A stretch of DNA of 64,000 bases from positions 1 through 64,000 of the forward strand of contig PYSS01000149.1 in assembly GCA_003049465.1 (NCBI GenBank), written 5' to 3'. Shown here piece by piece: positions 1 to 10,775 of this stretch. The notes below the pieces were generated by a model. It was not told the DNA's origin, did no database searches, and worked only from the letters and a program-made list of their open reading frames with translations. A program made the translations under genes and the position numbers. How positions within the stretch are numbered: position 1 is the first letter of the stretch; every line of letters starts with the position of its first letter. This stretch comes from Magnaporthiopsis rhizophila (Eukaryota > Ascomycota > Sordariomycetes > Magnaporthales > Magnaporthaceae).

Positions 1-61
1 GAGCGAACAGAAGCACATCATAGGTAGGCAGAAAAAAAAATTAAACCTTGGATTTGATTCT

Positions 62-87
62 AGGTAGGTAGGTAGGTAGGTAGGTAG
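62..87. repeat. (TAGG)n microsatellite
   Basis: About six and a half uninterrupted TAGG units. A related imperfect copy (tacctagataggta) follows at about 169-182. Confidence 0.9.
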
Positions 88-395
88 AAATCTTTTCTTT
101 TTTGTACTGTCTCCGGTGCGAAAGAAAATGGGCGGCCGGAACTCGCTCCCTCCGAGTGATCGGATATACCTAGATAGGTATGTATGCCTGGCCTCTTCCA
201 ATGTCCCAAGATCCAACCAAAGGAAGGAAAAAAAAAAGACTGCCAAGGTAGATAGATAGATGATCTGCCGTCTAAAAGGCAGTGTGAGCAGGAAAAACAA
301 TAAATCGTCGCGCAATAATTCCTCTCTTGCTTTGTCGTGACAAGACCATATTCGTCAGGGGTCATTATCAGAACGCCAGGTCCAATGCTAGCTTT

Positions 396-420
396 AGCAT
401 ATATCTTTTAGATATATGCT
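396..420. repeat. Perfect AT-rich hairpin
   Basis: The arms are AGCATATATC and GATATATGCT, 10 bp each with no mismatch, around a 5-nt loop. It lies about 750 bp beyond the stop codon of the minus-strand regulator. It could be a 3'-end signal or a transposon scar; the sequence does not decide. Confidence 0.6.
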
Positions 421-1173
421 TTTCTGTCTTCATTCCGCTTGAACAAAAAAGTTGCTTGTGCTTCGTAAAAAGGGGGCAGAAAAAAAATCATAAATAAACC
501 ATCATTCCGGAAGTCCGTGTCCTCTTGCGGCATCGGTGTCATCAGGTAGGGTTACGTTACGCCTAGGGCGGCAAAGAGGGGTAGTGACAAAGGGAAAACA
601 AAACGAAACAAAAAAAGTTATCAAACTAGATGGGCAAGAAAAGCAGCAAAAACAAGGGGGAAAAAGAGGAGGAAAAAAAAAACAAAAACAAATACCCAAA
701 CCGAGTGTCATACAATTCGTGTGTAGAAATAGATCATCAAACTTGTGTGGACAAAAAAAGTGTCCAAGTGTGAGGTCGTGAAGTGCTCCCGGCGCAGAGG
801 CCCGTCATAACTATCGTTGTTTTTCTTTGCGTTCTCGTTGCGATGCTTCGTTTGGTTTCCGGGGTTCCAGCCGTGAGTTTGAGCGAGTGAGTGCGTCGAA
901 ATCTTGGGCAAGTTAAAAGATATCGAGGTCGAAGTGGAGGGGGATATGGGATGGGGGAAAAACGCCGTCGCTGAATGGGCCAGAGGGGATGTGACAAAGG
1001 AGATGTTGACAAAAGAAACAAGTGTTCATAAAAGAAAAAGCGAAAACTACTCGTGGAGCAGATTTCCTTGCCTTGGAAAATCGAATCGAAGACAACAACC
1101 GATATCGAGACCAGACGATCGCATTGGCGTTTCCCGCATTGGCGAAATCGTATGGGTAGAGGGGATGAGAGTC

Positions 1174-3876
1174 TTAGTTGGCGCGAATGACCAGCTTCGA
1201 CAGGAACTTGTTGGATAGCGAGTCAAAGTCGTAGCGGTCAAATTTGGCGTCCTGGCGGGTCCTCAAGTACGCCTCTGTGGTATCACGTGTCAGTAGTCGG
1301 ATCACCAAGAGAGGAAGACAGAGCGGTGGTTTGTTCTTACCATGCTTGATAACGTGTTGGCGCACTTCGGTCATGGCCTCGCAGACGGCCGGGTTGTTGT
1401 TGAGCAGCTGGCCGTGGCGGCGCGTGTCCCAGTCGGTAAAGGCGGGGAGCTTCTGGGAGATGGCGTGGAAGAGACCGACGATGACGCCGACGGGCATGGA
1501 CTCCATGTCGTTGCAGAACTTGTCGACGGCGATGGGGTCGGGGACGCGGTAGTGGCAGTCGAACTGCATCTCCTCCCAGACACACAGGAGGATGGCGGCC
1601 AGCATGAATATGGTGGGCCAGTTCTTGAGGCGGTCGCCGCTGTAGACGCTCGAGTACAGGGCCGACAGCTCCTCGAGGATGTCCTTCTGCAGCTCGCGCC
1701 ACATGTCGGCCATGGCGCACTTGATCTGGAAGTTGATCATGACGGGGGCGACGACCTTGCCAAAGTACTTCGAGTCCTCGTCGTCGATCTGGCCCTCGGC
1801 CATGCTCTCGGAGCCCTGCTGCTCGACGAGGGTGATGTGCAGCGTCAGGTTGTAGGCCAGCACCAGCTTGAGGGCCTTGCGGATGACGGGCGACTTCTCC
1901 TTGACGTAGAAGCGGTGAGCCGTCTTGAGGATCTCGCTGATGAAGGGAGTGCCGTCAAAGTGGTCGTCGATGAAGCTCTCCCACGACTGGTCAATGTGCT
2001 TGTCGAGGTACTCGTCGAGCGCGTCGATGCGGATGCCCTCCTGGCCGACGTCGAGACGCTCGGTGCGGATCTCGAAGTCGATGGGCTCCTGGTCCGTCAG
2101 GTGAGACTCGACCCAGTCGACGTGGAAGCAGCTGTCGTCGGCCACGAAGACCTCGCGAACCATGACGGGCAGGCAGTAGCCGTACCCGTGGGTAATCCAC
2201 ATGAGGGTCTCCTTCTGCGAGAAGCCCTTGACGTTGTAGATGGAGACGCCGCGGTCGAGGTGGCGCTCGTAGTCGGCCTTCCAGTCCTTCATGAAGTAGT
2301 TGACGTCCTTGATGTCGATGCGCGTGCACGGCACCTGCCACAGACGGGCGTGCGACGGCTTGCAGCCCGCGCACGGCTCGCCCTTGTCGCACGTCTTCTT
2401 GAGGAACTTGCAGCGGAGACAGGCGCGGAGCTTCCTGATCTCGCTGGCCTGCTTTCGCTGGTCCGGACGGAGGGGACCCTTGCGACGGCCAACCTTCTTC
2501 TCGCCCGTGCCGGCCTCCTTGCCGGAAGACGTCCGGCGAATGACGGACTTGGTCGGCTTGGCGATCGGGCTCTTGCGAGGGCCCGAGGTGCGGCGGGCAG
2601 GAGGCGAGGCCGACGAGGAGCTGGCGCCGGCGCCGGAGCCGCTGGCTTGCGCGGGCCTGGTGGACGGCGCGGCAGCCTTGATGGGCATGGGGCCCACGGC
2701 GGCCGCGGGGCTGATGATCTCCGTCGACGCGGTCTGGTGGTGCCCGTGGTGGTGCCCGTGACCATCGCCGTGGAAGCAGCCGCGATGAGCAGCAGCGCTC
2801 GAGTCGAGAGTGTCCGACTCGGGCGAAAAGGGCGAGTAGGGGAAGTTGACCTCCTCATAGCTGCCAAACTCGAGCGAGCTGTTTCCAAAGTCGAGAGAGT
2901 TGCCGCCATCCGAGTTGGACGAGTCCGAGTTGGATCTCAGGTGCAGCGTCTGGCTGGGGTTGAAGATGGCCGTGTTCTGTACCTGCTGCTGGAAGGCAGC
3001 GGCGGCGCTCTCGTAGGCCGGGTAGTCCACGGTGGCCCAGCCGCTGTCACTGCCCGATCCGAGCGAAAGAACCTCGAGGTACGAGTTGGTGGGCGAGTGG
3101 CTGCCCAGGCTGCTCACGCGAGGCATACCGTCGGCCTGCGCATACGTCATGGCAGCCGCGCCGAAGTCCTGCCAGTTGGCCATACCCAGACTCCACTGCA
3201 TGGCCTGCTGCTGGGCGCTCTCGTCGACGGGGGAGATGCTGTTGAACGCCGGCTCCAGCTGGATGGGCGCGTCGAGGGCCGCCGTGGTGGTTGCAGGCAG
3301 GTACTCGATCGCATGAGGGAAGTTGGCCTGCACAAATGGGTTGAAGTTCATCAGGGCCGCTGCTGTGTTGTCCTGATACAGCTGCAGGTCTTGGGAGACC
3401 TGGTTCTGTTGCGCCTGGGCTTGCTGTTGCTGTTGCTGTTGTTGCTGTTGTTGTTGTTGCTGCCGCTGCTGCTGCTGCTGGAGGGCCCAGTCGGTCAGGA
3501 GCGGGTGCGCGGCAGTCTGGAACGGCGATAGCTGGTGCTGAAGCGGGCTTGAGGCGGCGGAGCTGTGATGCCCCGGCGACGGCGCCTGTGGCGAGTCCTC
3601 GGGTGACGAGACCGAGTGGCTCTGTGAGGTCGGCGAGTGCGTGCCGGAGACAGCGGCCACCGAGGCCGCCATATCAAACGAGACCTGCCATGAGACGCCA
3701 GGGCTCTGGCGATTTGACTGTGACACGGGAGACATTGTGATGGGCGACGTGGTCGTGAGAGCGGAGGAGCCAGCCGCGGTGGTCGTGTACTGCTGGTAGT
3801 TCTCTCGCGGGTCGTAGGCAAGCTGCTCTAACAAGACCACCTCTCCTCCGGCGGCGGTGTTGAAGTCGAATGACAT
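1174..3876 (-). CDS. Zn(II)2Cys6 transcription factor with polyglutamine tract
   Basis: Predicted nuclear DNA-binding regulator of 878 residues. Exon 1 is 3876-1341 and exon 2 is 1274-1174. The 66-nt intron (1340-1275) has donor GTAAGA and acceptor CAG; it is in frame and stop-free, so read-through gives 900 residues. The N-terminal half is low complexity: Ser/Thr/Pro-rich, a Gln tract at about residues 132-160 and a His/Gly patch near 369-381. A basic stretch (about 420-480) leads into a Cys6 cluster near 480-512 spaced C-X2-C-X6-C-X5-C-X2-C-X11-C; the last loop is longer than usual. The C-terminal 350 residues are a compact, acidic-aromatic region that looks like a regulatory domain. The cluster sits mid-protein, not at the N-terminus as in Gal4. 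I do not recognise the orthologue or its targets. Confidence 0.88.
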   Translation of the reverse strand: MSFDFNTAAGGEVVLLEQLAYDPRENYQQYTTTAAGSSALTTTSPITMSPVSQSNRQSPGVSWQVSFDMAASVAAVSGTHSPTSQSHSVSSPEDSPQAPSPGHHSSAASSPLQHQLSPFQTAAHPLLTDWALQQQQQRQQQQQQQQQQQQQQAQAQQNQVSQDLQLYQDNTAAALMNFNPFVQANFPHAIEYLPATTTAALDAPIQLEPAFNSISPVDESAQQQAMQWSLGMANWQDFGAAAMTYAQADGMPRVSSLGSHSPTNSYLEVLSLGSGSDSGWATVDYPAYESAAAAFQQQVQNTAIFNPSQTLHLRSNSDSSNSDGGNSLDFGNSSLEFGSYEEVNFPYSPFSPESDTLDSSAAAHRGCFHGDGHGHHHGHHQTASTEIISPAAAVGPMPIKAAAPSTRPAQASGSGAGASSSSASPPARRTSGPRKSPIAKPTKSVIRRTSSGKEAGTGEKKVGRRKGPLRPDQRKQASEIRKLRACLRCKFLKKTCDKGEPCAGCKPSHARLWQVPCTRIDIKDVNYFMKDWKADYERHLDRGVSIYNVKGFSQKETLMWITHGYGYCLPVMVREVFVADDSCFHVDWVESHLTDQEPIDFEIRTERLDVGQEGIRIDALDEYLDKHIDQSWESFIDDHFDGTPFISEILKTAHRFYVKEKSPVIRKALKLVLAYNLTLHITLVEQQGSESMAEGQIDDEDSKYFGKVVAPVMINFQIKCAMADMWRELQKDILEELSALYSSVYSGDRLKNWPTIFMLAAILLCVWEEMQFDCHYRVPDPIAVDKFCNDMESMPVGVIVGLFHAISQKLPAFTDWDTRRHGQLLNNNPAVCEAMTEVRQHVIKHGKNKPPLCLPLLVIRLLTRDTTEAYLRTRQDAKFDRYDFDSLSNKFLSKLVIRAN

Positions 3877-6800
3877 TCTGAACGGGGACCAGGAAGAAGG
3901 CGCTCTCTCGGGTCGAGGGATTTGATAGTATTGTATCGGGAACGGACCTGGACACCGCTCTTTCTGTCGGGGATCTCGCGCGAGATCAGGGGCAGGTTTG
4001 AGCGAGGGTCAGGACTGATGTTGGGAGGAGGGGGAAAAGAGGAGGTCGAGGCCAAGGAAGGGGCTTGAGGGAAATCGGTTAGTGAGCGCCCCCCCTCGTG
4101 GAATCACTGGCGGACACACACACATACACACATACACACACAACGCACACTGGCTCTCACACACTCACACACACTGTCCGACACGGCGACGGACGGCGTT
4201 GAGGATGAGGAGGGGAGGGGGGTGAGTGGGCGAGGGCCGCGGGACAAGACGTTTGTCCCCATGGGACGCAGCCAGCGGTCCCGCCCTCGTAGGCGTGCTC
4301 CCGAGGGAAGAAGCGGTGAGCGCGCATCTGCTGGCTCGCCAGCCCCCGGCACGACGTGCTGCAGCCACGCCCGCCCAATCAGCACCGTCGCCGGGCCTGC
4401 AAGACCATGGAGTACCACCGGCGGCGGGGGTGCCGGCCAGCCAATCAGGGGCCCCGGCTAAACAACGCATGCTGTCAAGTGGCCACAGGCTTGGCCTGCG
4501 GAGCTCGCACTGTCACGGATACATGTCAGCCACCCCGCTTTTTGCTTCCCCCTTATCCTGCCTCCTCAAAGGACCTTCAGGCCTTCAGGGCCCAGCGAGA
4601 GCACACGATTAATTGACGGATTGATGGATGGCACAAAAAAAAAAAAGTTGATGGGCGCAACTGCAAAAAGTGGCGCCTGACCCCAGCGCCAACCGCGGTA
4701 CCAGCCCAGGCCTGCAAGCCCTAACGGCCAGCCAGACCAGATCGCCTGAAGGAAGAGCCCGATGAGAGGCTGCACATGCTTGCAAGGTTCTGTGCATCAT
4801 CGTCCATTGTCGTCGCCGCGTGGCTGGGGGACGGGAAACAATTGAACAAATTTCCGAGGTCCCTTGTGTGGCCTTCTCTTGCAGCGTCTCAATTGTTGGG
4901 TTGAGCCCCTCGAGGGGCTGGTGGCTTGGATGGAGGTTGGGTGTCTGGGGCTAACAACGCCCAGGACCCTGGCCCTCCAGCTCAGGGGAGCACGGATGGC
5001 GTGTGAGAGATCGGCTCTGGGAGTGACGCCAAAACTGACGACGACCGAAGCCCACAACCCCCGGCGCCGATTCTCTAGCACCAGGGGCGAGTAAGAAGAG
5101 ACTCCATCAACCAACCCTTCCTTAATGTGCAGAGGCACCTGCAGACTCTTCGCTGTTGTCTGGTTAGCTGCCCTCCAGCGTCCTTTGCAAAGTCGACGGC
5201 GACTTCCCCGGGGGACTTTTCCCCCGCCGGGCTCCATCGTCATGCGTCAACAGCAATCACTATTTTGCTTCGCCACCGTGGATCACTGCACCGCGTCCAG
5301 CCGGCAGCTTTTCTCACTGGCTACACCATCTGGGGACACATCAATACCGGTTACGGACTTGAATCAAATGTTGTGCCACGTCGAAGGGCGGCTTGATATG
5401 GGCCGGGAGCCACTTTGTGTGTGTGTGGGAGCGTCAGCAGAGAGACCCTTGTCGCGTGTTGCGTCTTCTCAATCGCAATATTGCAACCTGCACCCTCCCA
5501 TTTTGGAGGGTCGGCAACGGCACAATCAATTTCAATTGACTTCCAATGATCCAACCACCCCGCAGTCACGACGGATAGCCCGGCGGCAAAGCCGTTTGCC
5601 ATGTGTTTCTGAGGTATTTTGCCTTGTTCAGCCTGTTTTTTTTTTTTTTTCTTTAATCTCCCATGTCTGAATACCGGGTATTCAATTACCCCCAAATGCC
5701 TGTGAGACCTGCATGTTGATCTGTCTCACTTTGGAAGCACCAAGCCCACCAGACACGTGTAGCAGCCAGACAACTTGCTTGCCCCAAGTGTCGGCTGATG
5801 TTCTCTCCAACCCTCACTGCCGGGGGGCGAAACTGCGCAAACGCACAACGCAGCATAAAGCGGGCACGCACGCACAGGGCGACCGAAGTCTCTGCACAGT
5901 GGGATAAGGAATACTCCCGCCTGGCATGCAGCGGTAGCACTCGGCTCAACTCGAGACTGCTTCCTAGAGGATGGTCCCAGTGGGAGCCACCAGCTCCGCT
6001 AGCTGGTGGCCAGCTGGTCCTAGCTCTGCCCACCAGCAGCCCACCTCTGGACCCACCTTTTGCCTGCCCAGTCTGCTCCCTGCAGGACCGAGCTGATGTT
6101 TCCCCACGTACCTCCCTCAATGTGCCGGCTGGCACCTCCCTTGGCCAGGTCCGTGCCTTGGAGGGGGAAAAACTCAGCTGACGGGAACGGGAAAGGCTAA
6201 AAAGAAACAATGATCCTGGGGCCAAGACAAACGGTCCAGCCTTTTTAGCAAGGAGAACGAGAGGCTTAAAAGGAAGGCGTGTGCCCGTCCGCTTGGCTGG
6301 TCGAAAGGGGTCCAGCACTATCTAGGTCCATCCATGCAGAGGCGCCCCCCGGCCAAACAGTCAACGACCTCTGGGAGTTTGGTTCGTGATTTCCAGGTTT
6401 GGCGGGACCGATCCAGCCACGACGGCGGCCGGCTTTTTGCCCTGTTCAGCCAGCCGCCGGGCTCGGAAACGCGGGTAAGGTAAGCCAGCGAAGCCACCTA
6501 ACAACAAACAGGGGAAGCCGGGAAAATCCTCATGCGGCGATGGCGTTAGCCATTCCATCCCACACCACATCCTCCGATCCTCTCCTCTTCGACCCCTACC
6601 TCTTGTTGTTGCTCTTCGGTTGTCTGTTTAGCGACGCCGCTTGAGTCGGTCAATAGCCTTCGGGAGACCTTTGGTTGGCTGCGCTTGGCCGTCAAATACC
6701 TAATCGAAAAAAAGGCCGGCGAAACGCCCGCGGGGCGAAGCGGGGTCTCTCTGCTTTTTTTGATCTTGTCTGGATCCTCTCCAGGTAGATGAGCCAATTG

Positions 6801-8466
6801 CAGTGGAAAGCTTCACCCTTGACCGCCGTTACGGAGTATTAAAAGAAGAAGAAAAAATTCAAGACGAACTCGTTCCACATTGAAATTCCTGTCCGCGATC
6901 CACACGCGCGCGCATCGCCACTTGCCCCTCTCGGTCTCCTCGGTCAGTGTCCGCGGCGGCCAGCAAGGCCGGATCCCTGTCTAGCCCAGGCCCTTGCTGT
7001 TGCGACACGTCCAGATGTCCGGTATGCAGGCCGCTGCCGTACCGAACGTCGCTGTTGCGAGGCTCATCCCCGTTGCCTGCGTCAACTCCCAAGGCCGGAT
7101 GGCCGGTTGTCATCTACGATACGCAAAGATCCCGAGCCTGTGCTCTCATAATCTCACCGGGTTGAAACGAAAGAGGAGATACCGTCCTAGTGGCAATGCC
7201 TCGCGCGGAGGAGAGGAGCATCGGACGTGGGCTTTCAAGGGCCCGGCAGGACGCCATTCCGTATCGCCCCCTGCTTTTGGGTCCCATTAGACTTTGGTAC
7301 TACTACTACCTACGTGTTCCTGTTATGTACCCATTTACGCATGCTTTTCCTAAACCGGGGCTGAGAATGGAAAGAGACTTTGCAGCGGATGCTGCAGGTT
7401 TGACAGGACCGCGATCGAGAGCAGGGAACCCGACCGCGCATCAAATGATAGACTCTGATGGCGCCAACCAGCAAGTGCTGGGTATGGTATGATGTGGCGT
7501 GGCGCGAAGCTGCCGATGAAGCCACTGTCACGCTCGGACAATGCAATCAACTCTGGACTTCGGTGTTTGCCGTTGGGAAATCAGGGTCAGATTCCACGAT
7601 TGGCTTCGCCTAAACGACCAAACACGAGGCGCGATCAAGCTCGCCTGTAGAGTCTTTCCGTCAGGCACTTGGACATCCTCTAGTTTGGGCATGTGATGTT
7701 TTGCGAAATGGCCAAATGCCGGCCAAAACGTCAGCCTCATTATCGCCCGGTGCAAGCGGTAACAAGCGTAGCAATCGGGCAACACAACACTATTTGATTG
7801 CCACTTGGGCAGGTCGGCCTCGCCGTCGCAAAAAGTCACCTCGTGATAAAATTGCATGATGGTATCCACGAGGTGCCGAGGCATTAACGAGCAGACGCAC
7901 TGCAAAGGAGGTCGCCCTATCCGGTTTTTATGTTGGCAGGATTTACCTTGCAAGCATGGGAAGCTCTGACCAGCTGGAAGTCTTAGTGGCAATGGCTGGT
8001 ATTGTAGCTCCAGAGTTCACCCTAGCTTGGCATCTATCATGGCCTCGATCATGTTCGATCACGCACGGCTATTTCTAGATCCATTGAGTTATGGGATGTA
8101 ATTGTGTGCTTGAGCCGATGCCGTTGCCACGATTGAGATGGCAGAAGTCGGGCTAAGATGGAAGGTCAGGCCCCTCCAGCTTCCATCTGGCGGGCGGCTC
8201 AAAGTGGCTGACAGTTTAGCCGAAGACGACCCGAATGACTTCAGATGGACGTAGAACGTGACAAAAGGGCATGTGCATGTGCACTGGAAGCGGCGCTGGG
8301 CGAGCGAGACATTGAGGCTGCGCGACGGCTGTAAAAGGCAGGAATCCAAGGGCGGAGCGAATGGTACAGCAGGAACAATACCAAGCACAGGCGTAGTCTA
8401 GGTTGCTATTGTTCCGCCGCACGCGGCTGGCATTTGGGCGTCCACGGCTGAAATGGCATCGACGCC
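3877..8466. other. Long intergenic region between the regulator and the farnesyltransferase gene
   Basis: 4.6 kb with no gene I can support. The first few hundred bases are probably the promoter and 5' UTR of the minus-strand regulator, including a CA-rich microsatellite. The rest holds poly-T and pyrimidine runs. A 154-codon minus-strand frame (7528-7992) was considered and rejected. The 3' part should hold the promoter of the farnesyltransferase gene. Confidence 0.55.
4112..4175. repeat. CA-rich microsatellite in the regulator's upstream region
   Basis: Imperfect (CA)n, with interspersed TA and CT, about 240-300 bp upstream of the minus-strand start codon. Confidence 0.75.
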
Positions 8467-10775
8467 ATGAGCGCCCCAACAAAGAGCCTCCGCCGCCGGA
8501 TCATATTCAAAAGGACCACGCCGCGGACAGCGCCCGCCTCTGCATCGGAAGCGCTTGGACAAGCGACCAGCAATACCCAGGCCAAGACCAAGGCTGCCGA
8601 GAATCCGGCCGTTGCAGAACCCGAGCCTAGCGAATTCGACAAGGCTGCCCGCATCGGGCACCCACAAGGCGCCGCAATGATACCAGACATCTTCACGACG
8701 TGGCCGCCCGTCAGGGACGGCCTGCGCACCAGCACGTCGCTGACGCAGGACGGGACGGTGAGCACATGCCTGCCGTACATGTCGGCGAGCGACGCCGACC
8801 TGGAGTACAACGGCCACGGCGTGCCGCGCCTGGACCGCGACCGCCACATCCGGTTTCTGCACAAGTCCATGGGCCAGCTCCCGCCACAATATGTCGTCGC
8901 CGACGCTAGCCGTCCCTGGTTCCTGTACTGGTGCCTCAACTCCATTGCCCTGCTGGGCGAGGACGTGACCGAGATCTACGCCGCCCGCGTGGCCGACACC
9001 GCGCGCTCCATGCAGAACCCCGAGGGCGGCTTCGGCGGCGGCCACGGCCAGACATCCCACCTGGCCACCACCTACGCCACCGTCCTCTCCCTCGCCCTCG
9101 TCGGCACCGAAGACGCCCTGGCCGTCATCGACAGGAGGGCCATGTGGAGGTGGCTGTGCTCCCTCAAGCAGCCCGACGGCGGCTTCCGCATGTCCGTCGG
9201 CGGAGAGGAGGATGTCAGGTGAGTTGCGCTGGGCCGTTTTTGCCCTCCTGGCCACGTTTGCACTCCTCTCCTCTTTTGCCATCCTCTCCTTTCTGCCCTC
9301 CTGGCCTCTTTCCTCAAGCACTCATGATGTCCGCCGGCCAGCGTCGAACAGAGAGGCTAGAACGTGAGGCGAGGAGGTGTGCGAAAAGGGGGCTTGTCTA
9401 CCACAACAAGAACTTGTACCTGACAATCAAACCAACGCCATTCTCGTCGGCCCACGTCGCTCAGGGGCGCGTATTGCGCCATGATACTCATCACATTGTT
9501 GAACCTGCCGCTCGACCTCTCGCGAGATTCCGAGGCATATGCGCGCGACCCCGGCGCGAACCTGTTCACTAAGCTGGGAGACTACGTTCGACGGTGTAAG
9601 TCGGCCTTTTTACTTTTCCTCCGTTCTCTTCACCCGGGCACTCTGCTGCATGCCGGTTTTAGCGCTTGATCCGGCTGCTCTTGCCACCATCTAGCGCGTA
9701 TAGTTATAGAGGCGCAAAAGTTTGACTGCTAACAACATACGATCTGATCTACCACTAGGCCAAACCTTTGAAGGCGGCATATCGGGTCAGCCTGATGCCG
9801 AGGCGCACGGGGCGTATGCATTCTGTGCCCTTGCCTGCCTGTCCCTCCTTGGCTCTCCGGACGAGATGATTCCGAAGTGAGTCTGCCGCTCTTCTCCGCA
9901 CAGAGAAAACCTAGTCACCCAGCCGGCTAGGCCCTATCGCAAGCCTTTGGTGGTCGTGTCTATGTATGCATGGCGATCGACTGGCTGACAGCTGACTTTT
10001 CGCCACCTCCGTCTCGCCTCTTTTGACCCATTATCAAAAAAGATACCTCAATGTTCCACGACTCATCTCGTGGCTCTCCTCGCGCCAAAACGCCCCGGAG
10101 GGCGGCTTCTCTGGTCGCACCAATAAGCTCGTGGATGGGTGTTACAGCCACTGGGTAGGAGGCTGCTGGCCGCTGATCGAGGCCTGCCTCAGGGGGCCCA
10201 TCGCCGCCTCCGCCGCTGCCTCTGCTGCGCCCGAACCCATGTTCAACCGGGAAGGCCTTATACGCTACATCCACTGTTGCTGCCAGGACCATAGCAAGCG
10301 CGGCGGCTTGCGTGACAAGCCTGAAAAGTGAGTGCTTATCCGATTCTTTGCATTTTTTCCTTTCGCCATCTCTCCGCCTCCACATCACATCGATCTGCAA
10401 ACTTCTCCTTGCAGTTCATGTAAGTGATGGGACAAAAAGGAAAAAAAATTATTACAGGGTCTGACAGTTGTTCACCGCGGGGGCGACAGGATGTCTGACG
10501 CGTACCACTCATGTTACGTCCTGTCCGGGTTGAGCTCTGCAGAAAACAGGTGGCAGCTGATATTGCCGGATCCGACGTCGGTGGACGGCGATGGCGACGG
10601 CGGCGGCGACGTGGCACTAGCGGCGGCGCCCCGCTGGGCGGTCTGGCCCTACCAAGGCGAAGGGGAAGTGTTCAATGACGATGACCGTGTCGCGCCCGTC
10701 CATCCAATCTACGTTATCCCGGAGGACAAGGTCGCCTCGGCGCAGGCCTACTTTGCGGCTCGGGTTGGATTTTAG
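8467..10775 (+). CDS. ram1: Protein farnesyltransferase beta subunit
   Basis: Catalytic, zinc-holding subunit that pairs with the Ram2 alpha subunit to attach farnesyl to CaaX cysteines of Ras, Rho and pheromone proteins. Five exons: 8467-9218, 9465-9595, 9759-9876, 10043-10327 and 10490-10775. All junctions keep frame and give 523 residues. The prenyltransferase alpha-alpha barrel repeats are clear (GGFGGGHGQ, CQTFEGGISG, GGFSGRTNKLVDGCYS). The predicted zinc ligands are present: Asp365 and Cys367 in VDGC, and His435 in DAYHSCY. CQTFEGGISG followed by EAHGAYAFC is typical of FTase rather than GGTase-I. Intron 1 is 246 nt and the others 162-166 nt. The acceptor before exon 4 is AAG, weaker than the usual YAG, but it restores the family sequence. 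The first 80 residues are a basic, low-conservation extension, so a later start cannot be excluded. Confidence 0.95.

Larger units (their letters stand above)
1..1173. other. Intergenic, 3' flank of the Zn2Cys6 gene
   Basis: No gene is recognisable here. The stretch holds a TAGG tetranucleotide repeat (62-87), A-rich patches and a perfect hairpin at 396-420. Short open frames here are A/K-rich or low complexity and lack family resemblance. The part nearest 1173 is probably the 3' UTR of the minus-strand regulator. Confidence 0.6.

Noticed and set aside
1342..3531. 729-codon open frame on the plus strand
   Set aside because: It is antisense to the Zn2Cys6 gene. Its Leu/Val/Gly/Arg-rich text is the mirror of GC-biased codons, with no domain.
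7528..7992. 154-codon minus-strand frame with mixed, protein-like composition
   Set aside because: It has no recognised domain, lacks the GC-rich third positions of the genes here, and no flanking exons could be joined. RNA-seq could revive it.
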